From Stachybotrys elegans (lineage: Eukaryota > Ascomycota > Sordariomycetes > Hypocreales > Stachybotryaceae), in the NCBI GenBank assembly GCA_020746835.1, contig JAGPNK010000011.1, positions 124,001 to 188,000 of the forward strand: 64,000 nucleotides of DNA, read 5' to 3'. Shown piece by piece: positions 12,580 to 23,609 of the stretch (its first letter is position 1; every line of letters begins with the position of its first letter). The position numbers were made by a program, and so were the translations under genes. The notes beneath the pieces were generated by a model. The model saw only the letters and a program-made list of their open reading frames with translations, had not been told where the DNA came from and did not search any database.

Positions 12580-14273
12580 CTAATCTACCTCAATCTGGGT
12601 CCTCTGGTGCATATCTGAGCTATAACCAGCAAAAGGGCTTCTCTTGCGCAATGTCTTGCTGTGGCGCACAAACACGACAGCCAACAGACAAAAAAGGGCG
12701 GAAATGCCAGCCAGGATGGAGGCGGCAATGTTCGGATTCAACCTCGAATACATAACATGGGCGACCAGAGGCATGGTGCCCGAGATGGTGGCTCGGGCAA
12801 AGGCGAGTCCTGAAAAGACAGATGCGCTGTAGAGCGTGTAGGAATCCGCCAGAAAGCCGCTGAGAGTGTAAGCTGTCTCGTTGACCGCGAATCCAATTGG
12901 GACTAGAGAAAGCGTAGGCACAATCCAGTGCGGATGCGTAACTGGCGGGATAGTCCAGGCGAACCAGATGAGTCCAACTGTGAGAGCGGGAGCAGCGTAT
13001 GCAAAGGCCCTCAACTTGGCTTCACTGACATCGTAAGCATATGAAAGAGAGACAAGGCAGGTACATACGGTTCAACGGGCTGGTCCTGTGCTCGATGCTG
13101 GAGTTTTTGTAGCTCTGGGAAACGAGGAAGGAGAGTGAGCAAAACACCAACGGCAATGGATAAGAATACCAGTGACGACTGGGTCCTCGTAAAGCCCATG
13201 GATCCGTAGATTTGAATAATGGAATCTGTAAAGAGGTAGATGATGCTCCATGAGACACCCGAGATGATGGCGATGAGAATGACAAGCGGCTCTGTCAGGA
13301 GGATGTACATTGGTCGAATCAAGACAATGTAAGCAAAGGCTTTCCGGCTTTGGACAGGGTCAGCATTTGCCCAACGCAGGTCGACAATGTTGGTCGTGGT
13401 GCGCAGCAGTTCAATCTTGCGACTCAGCACGACACTCGGACGTGTCTCCTTGACTCCGAGTAATGCCGCGCACAGAACCAGCGTTCCAATGCCAGCGCTG
13501 TAAAATACCCATTCCCAACCACTAGAATCGATTACGAGGGCCGCGTATATCGGGCCAAGGCATAAAGCCACTGTCGTGGATGCGTTCCAGACTATCACGG
13601 CCCACACGCGGTGCTTGGCGTTGAAGAGGTCCTCGATGCTGCCGGCGATGACGACAGACGGAACAGCTGAAGCGAAGCCGGTGACGAACCGCCCAACGTG
13701 GATCGCGGCTGCGCTGGACCCTAGCGGTATGACGATACAGAATATGCTAAACACCAACGAGGAGATGAAGTAGGGGAGCCACCGACCTGTCAGCTCCGAC
13801 AGTGGCGGGATTAGATATCCTCCTATTGCCTGGCCTATCTGATACCTGATCTCATTAATATTTTCCCGTCACATGCACCAAACACTTACATGGATACAAA
13901 CGCCACCAAGGCTCGAATGTTCTCCAAGTTGTATCGGGGGCCTACTGTGTGAGCTACCGCAGCCTATTACGTTAGATTATGCTCGATGAAACATAGACGC
14001 ACTTACTCCTGTAGTACTGATGATAGTTCTGGTTAGTTGGTCAGCCAGTCTTCATGCTAACCACTTCATGCTCACTTACGTGAACAACTCGAGAAGTATA
14101 ATAACGGAAACAGAGAATAGCTTCCGACCGAGTGTCCAGTTCCGCGGATGGTCACTGCTATCCCTTCGCCAACGGATGAGGCCAGCAGCGTCCCTCTCGA
14201 GACCTGCTTGTGAAAGCATTATTTCATCCACGCTAATCTCATCTGCTGAGATATGATTCCGTTCAACCTTCAT
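12580..14273 (-). CDS. Major facilitator superfamily (DHA1-type) multidrug/metabolite transporter
   Basis: Five exons, 14273-14080, 14028-14007, 13963-13890, 13845-13069 and 13024-12580, give 503 aa. The four introns of 43-51 bp all have GTAAGT or GTATGT donors, and one exon is only 22 bases. The N-terminus is cytosolic and ends in DHPRNWTLGRKLFSV, the DHA1 signature before helix 1. GRFVTGFASAVPSVVIAGSI is the helix 4 region, and GRWLPY precedes helix 3. About 12 hydrophobic helices are present. The family exports drugs or secondary metabolites by proton antiport at the plasma membrane; the substrate is not predictable. The gene is head-to-head with the threonine-aldolase-family gene at 14881, with 607 bases between the starts, so shared regulation is plausible. 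Confidence 0.85.
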
Positions 14274-14880
14274 GGCGGGTTGCCTAAGCTGGCATGTTCA
14301 AAGTGGAATGTTGGAAACTGCTTGGATTGAAAACAGCAGCTCCAGGGGCTATTAAAGCGATTCTTGACTGCCAATTTGAGCCTATAATACTCTCAAGGCA
14401 ACTTGTTCCCTGAAGACAGGGCAAGCGGGGTATGATCCGTGCGTCCGTATCTGAAGCTGGTCGGCGAGCATGTCAGTATTGGTAATGCAAAGGATCGCGG
14501 TTGGAGAACCCGGAGTTGCTCCGTTGATGTCAGCCTACGAGAGTCAGATGGCTAAGCCATCTGCCTGAATATCGGCCAATCATCTATAGTGAAAGGCATG
14601 GAATGTTCCCAGCTGGGCTTAAGTATATCCTCTGTGGCTCTAAGCGCTCGGTGAGTCCCTTTTTGGACATGGTGTCAGATTGCAGACTGTCAGCTGAGAT
14701 CAGCTGAGATCAGCGTTAGAAGTTGAGCGTTACTTGGGTTGAGATGGCCACTACCAGATCTTGGCGTTAATAACGTTAATTGCAGTCTGATGGAATTTGC
14801 AGCAAATAACTGGGTCGTGTTCCGCTCTTCAACAGAACACTCCATCTATAATTCAACAGCTGCAAATAATCACCTCATCA
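14274..14880. promoter_or_regulatory. Bidirectional promoter region between transporter and threonine-aldolase-family gene
   Basis: Both flanking starts point outward, so this 607-base region must hold both promoters. It contains a perfect tandem 10-mer (CAGCTGAGAT twice, 14691-14710), which could be a paired site or chance. No TATA box was convincing. Confidence 0.45.
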
Positions 14881-16050
14881 ATGACTAAAGAGAACATTCT
14901 CTGGGGAGAGCCTGGACGAACGGGTGCCTCCTTCGACTTCAGAAGTATGCACAGGACCCAGACTCGACTGTATTCCGCTAACAAGGCAGGCGATGTTGTT
15001 ACAACACCTTCTCGCCGTATGCTTACAGCAATAGCAAACGCAACGTTGAATGACAATGTATACAACGAAGATGAGACCACGGCATGCTTCGAAGCCATGA
15101 TGGCGGCGACGTGTGGCCATGAGGCTGCTGCGTTTGTCATTACGGGCACCATGGCTAATCAACTGGCCCTCCGCACGCTGTTGACGCAGCCACCATACGC
15201 CATTCTCGCAGATGCACATGCCCACATCATTCACTGGGAAGCTGGCGGTGCCGCCTTACTTTCCGGTGCTGTTATCCAAGCAATTAGGCCTCTGAATAGG
15301 CGGCATTTGACTCTGGACGACATCAAGAAACATGCTGTGATTAGTGAAGATATCCACAAATGTCCTACACGAGTCATTAGTCTGGAAAATACCACATCTG
15401 GCACAGTGATTTCATTGACGGAGCTGCAAGCAATCAAGACCTGGGCGACGGATCACGACATTTCAGTGCACTTGGACGGTGCGCGGCTATGGGAAGCAGT
15501 AGCTACGGGCAACGGCTCGCTGCGAGATTTTGCGAGGTGCGGAGACCTGGTGACGCTGGATTTTAGCAAGAACCTCGGCGCTCCGATGGGAGCAATGGTC
15601 CTCGGCCCCAGCAAAACGATCCAGAAGTTGAAGCACATTCGCAAGGCCATAGGGGGAGGCATGAGACAGTCAGGTGTACTGGCCGCCGCGGCCAGGCAGG
15701 CAGTGCTGGACAACTTTGGACCGGGCCAAGTATGCACCCAACCGATGCTTGGGAGGAGCCATCGAATGGCTAGATTGATTGCGGATATGTGGATAGAAAG
15801 GGGCGGCTCACTGCTTCGCGAGGTCGAGACGAACATGGTCTGGGTGGATCTTCGGATGGCACGTGTTGACACGGAGACGTGGAACTTGGCGGGAAGACGA
15901 CATGGGATTTTCCTTGACGGCAAGAGGATTGTTGTTCATCACCAGATTGACAAGGAAGCCCTGCTTCAGCTGGGACGAGTCATGGACGAGGTTCTCACGG
16001 CCAGGCAATCCCAGTCACACGAATCTAAGTTGACAGCGGCAAAGTTGTAG
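14881..16050 (+). CDS. PLP-dependent threonine aldolase / alanine racemase-type enzyme
   Basis: A single exon of 389 aa. The first true ATG is at 14881; longer readings upstream use no ATG. The protein has the fold-type I PLP layout of L-threonine aldolases: DAHAHIIHWEAGG (substrate/cofactor region), HLDGARLWEA with the PLP-pyridine Asp at about residue 199, and DFSKNLGAPMGAMVLG with the Schiff-base Lys at about residue 230. The usual reaction splits threonine or allo-threonine to glycine and acetaldehyde. In fungi the same family also includes alanine racemases of peptide pathways, such as TOXG of HC-toxin, so either activity is possible. The neighbouring divergent MFS gene could export a related product, which is inference. 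No targeting peptide is evident. Confidence 0.85.
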   Translation: MTKENILWGEPGRTGASFDFRSMHRTQTRLYSANKAGDVVTTPSRRMLTAIANATLNDNVYNEDETTACFEAMMAATCGHEAAAFVITGTMANQLALRTLLTQPPYAILADAHAHIIHWEAGGAALLSGAVIQAIRPLNRRHLTLDDIKKHAVISEDIHKCPTRVISLENTTSGTVISLTELQAIKTWATDHDISVHLDGARLWEAVATGNGSLRDFARCGDLVTLDFSKNLGAPMGAMVLGPSKTIQKLKHIRKAIGGGMRQSGVLAAAARQAVLDNFGPGQVCTQPMLGRSHRMARLIADMWIERGGSLLREVETNMVWVDLRMARVDTETWNLAGRRHGIFLDGKRIVVHHQIDKEALLQLGRVMDEVLTARQSQSHESKLTAAKL

Positions 16051-17048
16051 GCCTGGTGGGTTCAGGCTCAGGTCGCTCGACATGATGCAAAACAATGTAT
16101 TTGGAGTCTTGACTGAGGTAGTGGAACTGCGTTCTTAGGTACCCAGCAACAGCATACAAGTCAAAGACATAGGCAAGCACATCAATGGATTTCATTAGCA
16201 GATAATGCCAAATAACGCCGATCCCAGTGATCCGGCTATTAGCATGTCCTATCTGCTCTTTGAAGCAAGGATTATGAGTCCATAGTAATGCTAATCTAGA
16301 CTATTTACAATAAAGGCACAAATACAAAATATTAGTTTGGGCAAGGACGGTTCCCTGGGAGGGGTTCAGCTCACTTCCACTGGTTGACTCGTCTTGTTGG
16401 CCCGAACATGAACGGGCCCGTAGCCTCGGTTCCTTTGGCAGCATCATTATCAAGGGCAATCGCTTCTTTCAACGCTAGATCCAACACCCTCGCATCTTTT
16501 GCATTCCAGCTAAGGATCCAGTTCCCCTCTCCTTCTGGCAAGCCTGTCGATACACAGGCAACATACCAAGTCCGGCTTTCCATCCAGAATTTAACCATGA
16601 TTAAGCGAAAGTTGAGATATAAAGCCACAATGCCTTGTACCAATTAAGAAACACTTGACAACCTTCAGCCACCTTCACAATGTCCCCTATCAAGATTCGC
16701 GCACATATCTACCTCCCGGATCGAAGGACTACGCCCCTGCAAATGGCGTGGATATTTTCGGCATGAGGTATCTGCTGCGGTGCATGAATTCCGTCTTCAT
16801 TACGCACAAGCCCGAACAACGAGCTCGAATGGCATGTGATCGCTTCGTTGAACAACTTGGGTGCACGAGTGGCGATGTCGAGGACATGGCCTGCCTCTGA
16901 AGCAGAGACACAAACGCAACTCAAAGGGCCAGTCTGCCAGCTCCATTTCCCGGAAGGACCGAGCACCGCCAGAATTTGGTACTGGGTCCCTGTACATCTT
17001 ATCCATATTCCTACCCTTTATAGGAGCTCTAAATGTAATGACATGGCC
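16051..17048. other. Intergenic region with one or two short protein-like frames
   Basis: On the minus strand 16643-16371 encodes 90 aa (MVQGIVALYLNFRL...). On the plus strand 16655-16897 reads a protein-like segment ending ACDRFVEQLGC...MACL before a TGA, faintly like an esterase fragment. Neither is strong enough to call a gene; the second could be a relic. Confidence 0.3.
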
Positions 17049-19911
17049 TTATATGCCAGCGCTTATTCCTGCTACTCTCGGAGGATCCACTGGCTGCGAT
17101 TCAACATCCTTACCTTTTTCCTGATGTCTTTGTCCCTTCCACTTTCTAGAAAACAGCCCTTTCCGCACCTCGGACAGCTGATTCGGGCCACTGTGCGTTC
17201 CGGGGTCCGCACGGGCAACAGGAGCAGGGTCTTCAGCTCCAACCGGATTGGAGCTCTCCCCTGGCACGGGATATTCTGGCGCCGCTTCCTTCAAAAAGAG
17301 CCTGACGTTTCTGCGGATGACGTACCAGAGGACATACCACTTGGAAGGCATGACATTATCCCGTTTAGGCCGGAACTGGCTAAACTCCTTCCCTTTGCTC
17401 TCCCAGTACGCATTCCGGGATCTCTGAATCATGTCATTGACGAGCCATGTTTCCACGGCGCGATACAACGCATGAATGCCATCCACAGTGTTGTTGAGAT
17501 TCCCCACGACGACGTATGTGACAATGGCAACGGCAGCAGTCACGATGCCAAAAGCTGTGAGGCCGTAGTCGGCATTGATACTCCAGATCGCTGCGCAGAT
17601 CCCTACCGGCATGTAGAAGATGCTGACATATGTCAGGAGTTTGACATTTTGGCCTAGATCTGTGGCGGCCCGGCTCTCGATGACAGAGCTGGCATTGAAA
17701 AGCTGCCCGGAAAGGTTAGTAAGTGCCACGACGATGCATATAAAGTTCTGAAGGGAAGAAACTCACGCCGTCTCTTAAAGTTTTTGTTCTTGTGGCCAAT
17801 CGGTCTAGATCGGATTTTATTTGCTCCATGCGATGAACTTGGGAAGTGATACGAGGCACTACTTCTTCAAGTGATTCTTGCCGCCGGTGGATATGGAAGA
17901 AGGGTTTTCCGTCTTCATCAGTTTCGCGTTTCCGTAGCCGATTACTTTGGCTACCCTCGAACTCTCGAAGTCGGGGTTCCCAAACCGTCCACCAGTACTC
18001 CCACTGCTTCAGTAGATTCCCGATGCTATCTTGGAATGTTTCCAAAATGTCAGCGGCCCAAAAGTACCGCCGAGACCGGGAGAATGTGCTGTCGTCAAAC
18101 AAAAGCCGGTCGTGCTTGTGGGGATCTAGGGCAGCATCGTCATCATCGGCTAGCATCTCCTTCAGATGATGTGCAATCTCCTCCCATGAATCTGCAGCGT
18201 CCTCGAAAGCCACCTGAATCAGATGCAAGGCAATGGTATGGGGTGAAGAAAAGTCGGCCGAGCAGGGTTTCATGTGAAGAGGCGTGAGAACAAGAAATGT
18301 CCAGTAGTCTTCATCCTCCACGGGGTCCAGGTTACCAACCCGACGAAAAATTCCAAATAGCTTGGTGGGGAAGAGCCCAAATGTAAAGGCTGACTGCTGA
18401 AATTTCGTGCCGGTATGGAAGAAGGCGCCCGACTTCCAGGATGACTGTTCGACTTCGACATCGATATTAGACAACGTGGGCGTGCGCCTTCGGTCTTCTA
18501 TAGACTTGAAAGTTCGATACCAGGTAACGTGAAAGGGCTTCCAGTGTTGATTGTAAGGATTGTGAAACCCCTGGCGGTAGCTGCAAGAAATGTGAAGGTG
18601 GAATGCTTCGTCTAGTACTTCACGTAGACGAGCATTCTCCCAACGCCCATTTTGTTTGTTGCAAATGAGGAGCTGCCATATCTTTGAAGGGTCCATTTGC
18701 GCCTCCCCTTCCTCTTGGCACACACACGGGGCCTGAGCCAGATGTGCAAGTCCTTCCAAATGGATTACACGGTGCCAGCGTCTGCTGCCTTGATCCCGAT
18801 AGAATCCATGCTCAAGGTAGAGCCTGTAACGGCCATCAGGGATGTTGAGGTAGAATTGTTCTGCCTTGAGCGCCGGTCCAGCCGGAAAGCCGTGAGAATC
18901 TGCTGAGTATTGGCGTTCTGTCCCCGGCTCATACGTGTCGTAATTCATGAAGTCATCAAAGTCGGTGATCCGGAAGAACCCTCCGGCCTCGTCTAGCGCT
19001 TCAAAGAACGCCTTGACAGCGTGTAAATATTTCTCAAGGGTATCATTCTCCTTAGCCAGTCGCAGCTGGTTCTTCTCAAACCGGAGGGGGACTCTTGCAT
19101 CGGGTGGGACTGCGTACAGCTGTCCAAGGGACTCGATGAATTCGCAGCGCAAGGCGTGGAGGCTAGCTTTCGAGATACGCTCACCACTTTGGGGCGGCGC
19201 GAGCGCGTACGGCACTGAGATCACCCGATACTCGGAGCGGTCCAAACATGGACCCGGGGATAGAGTCTTCTGATCAGGATCATCGACATGATACCACTCT
19301 GTGCCCGACTCCGTTTTGGGAGCGAGTTCCCACTCCGGGATGTAATCTGGTCGTCCTCTACCTTTGTAAAAGTCTTCACCACGGATAGGGCGCCCTTGAG
19401 GCCGGTGTTATTCATTACGGTGTTCTCATTGTCTTATTCCAGTCTTGGTAAATAATGAGGTGTACTTACAGTATCTCCAAGAAGCATTACAGTCGCCCGC
19501 CAGCGGCGGTTCCTGTAGCAGAGAAAGATCTTGTGGCTCATCCAAGGGAGCGAAAAAAATCTTATTTGGGCCGAATCCCTGGGTGGGAATTAGGCCTTGC
19601 GGGTTGCTTATATGGTCCTTATAAAAGACCCGTCTGCCCTGTCTTTGGCTGCGTTCTGCGACATTTTCGTTGCAGTCAACACATGCTACATCGGCGTCTT
19701 GCCCAGGAGCTTCCCTGCCGTCCGTGTCGCCGCTGTTATCGATGCTTCTCATCGGTGGAGCGGCCGTACTGAAAGCCCCACGACGCTCAAGAAGGGATTG
19801 CACTGCGTGAAGCTGCTCGATCTGGCTCTTGATGAGATGGTTCTGACTCTCCATGTTAACGCTAATCGCCTGCAGTGCCTTGTTTAATTGTTCCGTCCAA
19901 GGTTCGTCCAT
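17049..19911 (-). CDS. CorA-like fungal membrane protein
   Basis: Three exons, 19911-19470, 19394-17767 and 17702-17049, give 907 aa. The introns are 75 bp (GTAAGT donor) and 64 bp (GTGAGT donor, CTAAC branch). The first junction was chosen so that exon 2 reads RPIRGEDFYKGRGRPDYIPEW without a stop. The N-terminus has a short predicted coiled coil (residues about 5-45). The long middle part is soluble. After VPRITSQVHRMEQIKSDL comes LFNASSVIESRAATDLGQN, followed by two membrane helices (LLTYVSIFYMPVGICAAIW and ITAFG-like hydrophobic stretch, about 713-760), the layout of fungal CorA-like proteins. The Gly-Met-Asn loop of true Mg2+ channels is absent, so metal transport is doubtful. Such genes often lie near HET and ankyrin genes. 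The C-tail is basic and hydrophilic. Confidence 0.8.
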
Positions 19912-20627
19912 AGCTGCTGCTGAACCTGCTTCCGGTTTGAAGTTGGGCTGATATGATTGACTGAGCTTTCCACGGCCGTTTTAGCGGTCAATATATATGG
20001 ACTAATCCAAGCAGGACCGCGACGAGTGTTACTGACAGTCACTGGCCTGCTGAGGGAGATTGCGTTCCGGTAAATAACAGGCCAAGGATAGCCTGTCTTT
20101 CAACGGCCTATTTAGCTAGCTGCGACAAGAGGCACTAGAAGGAGACAGTTATATAGGTAAGCGTCCTGAATACGTGGAATTGTAGCGTAAAAAGTGAAAA
20201 ATAAAGGGTGCTGCCCCTCATTGGACTTGAATGTCCTTCATGCCCAAAGCCCCAATACCCCATCACTCTGCAGGCTGGTCCGAGTGGGCTTATTTTCAGC
20301 TAGCCACAGCTGACAACAATTGAAGATCTTTGCCGAATCAGGATGCTAGAGCTGGAGTTCCCTGTTATTGGTTGTTGGGCTAATTACTTCTCAGGTTGCA
20401 TGGGACCTAGCCTATCACCTGGCGAGTATGGGGTAATGGAGAACCTGTACTGTTCGTACTTAATACAGCTCAGGCGTCCCACTGTCGCCAGCCTGGGTAG
20501 ACTCTGAATACTCAAAGTTCAAGGAGGCAGTGCAAGCGACTTGATTCTTCGACCTCTTCCCTAGCAATAGCCACCTTCAAGACATCGATTAAATTCTGCC
20601 AAGCACACCGTTCTCGGTCTCTGAGCC
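19912..20627. other. Divergent intergenic region, no gene seen
   Basis: This lies between the starts of the CorA-like gene and the next plus-strand gene. No motifs or repeats were recognised. Confidence 0.5.
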
Positions 20628-21399
20628 ATGTCCAAGAGCAGCAGCATAAAATCCAATGGAAATATCTCAACTTCGGCCGTGGGGCGTCTCGACATCGATC
20701 TAACTCAAGCGTTCGCCTATAGCGTGCCAACCGATAAGCGGCTCCGTCTACTTCTCAACTGTATGGTGTCTGGAGCCGATGACCCTGACAACTACTCAAC
20801 TCCCCGCGGGGTTCCCCGGAATTACAGAATGGCCAGTCTACCCAGTCACCGATTCTATCTTGGCGATTTGGTGTGGGAGTTCAATAACCCCAATTTGATC
20901 GATTACCAGACACACGAGTCGCGCAGGAGCCGCCGGCATGCACTTGCGGCGGAATGGATACGAACAGAATGGCCAGCCTCCCTTGGCAAGCTCGTGTGCC
21001 AGGACGGCTTCCCTCAAAGCTTTGAATGGAACGCCGGAATACTGGAGCTGGTCTGTGGAGCCTTCTATTCACGCATGCATGCCGGCGAGTGCAGGAGAAC
21101 AATTGTGACAGGTGGGAAGTCACCGATGATAGAGAACCCTTGCCAAGGCAGGATCTGGTACGATGATCCCAAAGAGACATGGAGGCGAAAAAGATTTGGG
21201 GCCGATACAAGATTAGAGTGACGCTGACATTGGGACAATTGCCTCCAATAGGATGGTAAGGGTGCCTACAGGTTTCATGCCCTTCAGTGCTGTGGCATTC
21301 GTCGCAAACTACACTCAGACGGCAGGACTGTTCGAGCCTGAGCTGGCACAGATGGATTATGAACATCCCTACGTGGACGGCCTCCACTTCGTCAACTAG
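20628..21399 (+). CDS. Hypothetical protein, two-exon model
   Basis: The reading starts at ATG 20628. If unspliced it ends at 21221 (197 aa). A splice from 21112 (GTGGGA donor) to 21271 (TACAG acceptor) would join a second open segment ending at 21399 (..HPYVDGLHFVN) and give 203 aa with matching phase. The first part is basic and Trp/Arg-rich (SRRSRRHALAAEWIRTEWP) with no signal peptide. I do not recognise the family. It lies beside an ankyrin-type relic, so this could also be part of a decayed gene. Confidence 0.4.
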
Positions 21400-21505
21400 T
21401 TCACCCAGTCTGGCGTCGGCCGAGGGAGGCTTCGTCTTCGGTCACCCTCTGATAAGGGTAAAGCAGGGTCTAGCGAGTTAAGTCTGTAGTACCATGCTCG
21501 CTACC

Positions 21506-22198
21506 TCACTTTTTGAGCTGGAGTGGTGTTTCAAACAGGGATCCCAGTTGGACCTGGTAGCTAACTCGGAACTCCATTCCGTCGGGATCAGCCCCGTTAA
21601 ACAGTAAGAGTCGGATAAGGTCAATGAGGTGCCTGGCCACGTTTGAGTCTATACCAGCCGTATTAAGATGACAGACACTGGGGATAAGACCTTTTAGGGG
21701 TGTCTCAAGGACGAATACCATTTCTTTGATGGCGCTTGAGTCATAGCCGCCTATCCATCGTGGCCCTTTGCTTGAAGGAGAAGCGTCTCATTCCAGGAGT
21801 AACCTCGCTAACTTTAGGCGGGAGTCGATGCCCAAGCGGTAAGAGTAAGACTCTCTTTCTTCCCCTGCAAACCCGAATTTGTCCCAATCCCACTGATCTT
21901 GGAGCCAATCATGACCCTTGTAGTGATCAGGAGTGATATTGCAAACATGCAACAGAAGCTCAGAAAGTGTCTGTTTGTCCAATTCTTGAGACTTGACCTT
22001 GGCCAAGATTAAAGACCAGATATTCAGGTTGATCGAAGCCGCCTCTAGGAGGAATTCATGCTCCCGCTTCACAAGGACTTCATACCGTGTCAGAAATCTA
22101 TGCGACCCTATCCGCTCTACTTGGAAATCCCTGTCATTGTTGAGGATCCAAAGCCCCTGAAAAGCTGGCCAGATCCATGTGACGTCTGGCCTTGAACT
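21506..22198 (-). pseudogene. Relic of an ankyrin/NLR-type protein with an in-frame stop
   Basis: Reading on the minus strand from about 22198 to 21506, one frame stays open except for a single TGA at 21788-21790. It reads TRYEVLVKREHEFLLEAA near the top, HVCNITPDHYKGHDWLQDQW, then RLKLARLLLE, the stop, and on through SAIKEMVFVLETPLKG to RHLIDLIRLLLFNGADPDG. The last part is an ankyrin-like helix pair. The surrounding words resemble spacer segments of large fungal NACHT/ankyrin proteins. No start, no N-terminal NACHT part and a nonsense codon make it a truncated relic. The TGA could come from a Trp codon (TGG). Confidence 0.7.
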
Positions 22199-22289
22199 CT
22201 ATGCCTAGAAGGAAAAGAGGCACATTATTAAACTGGTAATAGTGATGCTTGTTATTTGCTTTTAAGGAATAATCTACATTAAAGGTAGT

Positions 22290-23609
22290 CTACTTTTGCT
22301 TTGGAATGATTTTGTCCTCTTCAAGACGGTTTAGGGCCTTTTCTAAACCAACCCATGTATCCTCATACCTGGTAATTCATGTCAGTAAATCTGCCAAGAC
22401 CACATAATATAGAAAGAGGAACGTACCCTGTCCACCCTAATTCTCGAGCCTTGCTCATGCTCATAACAAGATCATAATTCCTCCCCAAAACAAAAGACAG
22501 GAAACTCCAGGTAGCCTTTTCCAAACCATCCTCCCGTACGCCGTCACGCTTAACAATCTTGTTCCAAGCTTTCTTAACATTGTCTTGTTGGCTCCACTTG
22601 GTAAGATCAATGTTAGACTCCAATCTGCCGGGTGGTGGTTCAAATCCAGCTTCTTTGGCATAGATGCTCAAAGGAGCAGTGGGATTCAACTCGACAGAGG
22701 AGGAAAGAGATCCGTTGTTCTGTTTGAACTGATTTTGATTGACTTTCATCCCGAAGTGTTTAGCCACTTTCGGCCAGAGATTTTGCCAGCTCTCTACATC
22801 GCCGTTGATGACGTTGAATGCCTGATTGGCTGCTTTGTCTTGGAATACTGCCCATTCGCAGAAATCGGCGTGGAGAGAAGCGCTGGTGAAGCTGTCAAAT
22901 CCAGTATAGAACCTTTCTGACCCGGGAAAAGTCAATTCCTGGTTAAGCTCCTTGCTGATGGTGACGTAGATGCCCAAAGCACCAGCGAGATTCATAAAGT
23001 TGCCGTGTGCATGACCAATAACGTCGTTGGGATACGTCACGGTCCAGGAAATCTTGTTTCCTTCCTTGTTTCTTTCGTCGCAGAATTTCTTGAGGATATC
23101 TTGTTGGCGATAGTAAAAGTTTGGAGGAAATTGGTTTTCCCGCAGCCAAGGGTCACTCTCCTGCATGGGGTTCTTTACCGGTCCGAGATGTACGCCATAC
23201 TGCTTCGCTCCTGTTACCAAGACGATGCGCTTTACCGTTGAAGCTATACCAGCTGTATGCAGGGCGTCGAGGAAGTTCTGGAGCATATCGCCGTTGATGT
23301 CCCAGCTTTCTTGTTCACTCGGCTTTTGGAGATAGGCTGAGAAGAAGACGTACTCTGCTGTCTTGATGCCCTGAAGACTGCTGGCCATGTCGGAAGGGGA
23401 TCCGAGGAGATCGAGCGAGATGTGTTGGGCGTTGCTGGGGAGTTCGGGCTTTTTGGAATGGGAGAGGGCGTAGATGGTCCATTTGGAGGATTTTCCTAGT
23501 TGGGCAATGAGCTCTTGGCCGAGGATGCCTAGAATATGTTAATAAGAAATTCATTCTTTATATTAGGGGACGACGAACCAGATGCTCCGGCAACAATTGC
23601 AGAAGGCAT
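22290..23609 (-). CDS. PRISE-like NAD(P)-dependent reductase (iridoid synthase / progesterone 5-beta-reductase type SDR)
   Basis: Three exons, 23609-23579, 23528-22427 and 22368-22290, give 403 aa. The first intron has a weak GTTCGT donor. The second has GTACGT with a CTGAC branch and restores the family's normal C-terminus (GWTGYEDTWVGLEKAL...). The N-terminus MPSAIVAGASGILGQEL holds the Rossmann TGxxGxxG-type motif. Residues QFPPNFYYRQQDIL match the NFYYxxED motif whose Tyr replaces the usual SDR YxxxK active-site tyrosine. Family members reduce enones with NADPH; fungal members are often called SirQ-like. The substrate is unknown. The gene looks intact although both sides hold relics. Confidence 0.85.

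Noticed and set aside
14691..14710. Tandem 10-mer as a palindromic operator or satellite
   Set aside because: Only two units are present and no factor is known to bind them here. It is noted within the promoter region only.
16655..16897. Possible esterase fragment ending before a TGA
   Set aside because: Only a faint resemblance, with no catalytic motif and no further exons. It is mentioned only in the intergenic note.
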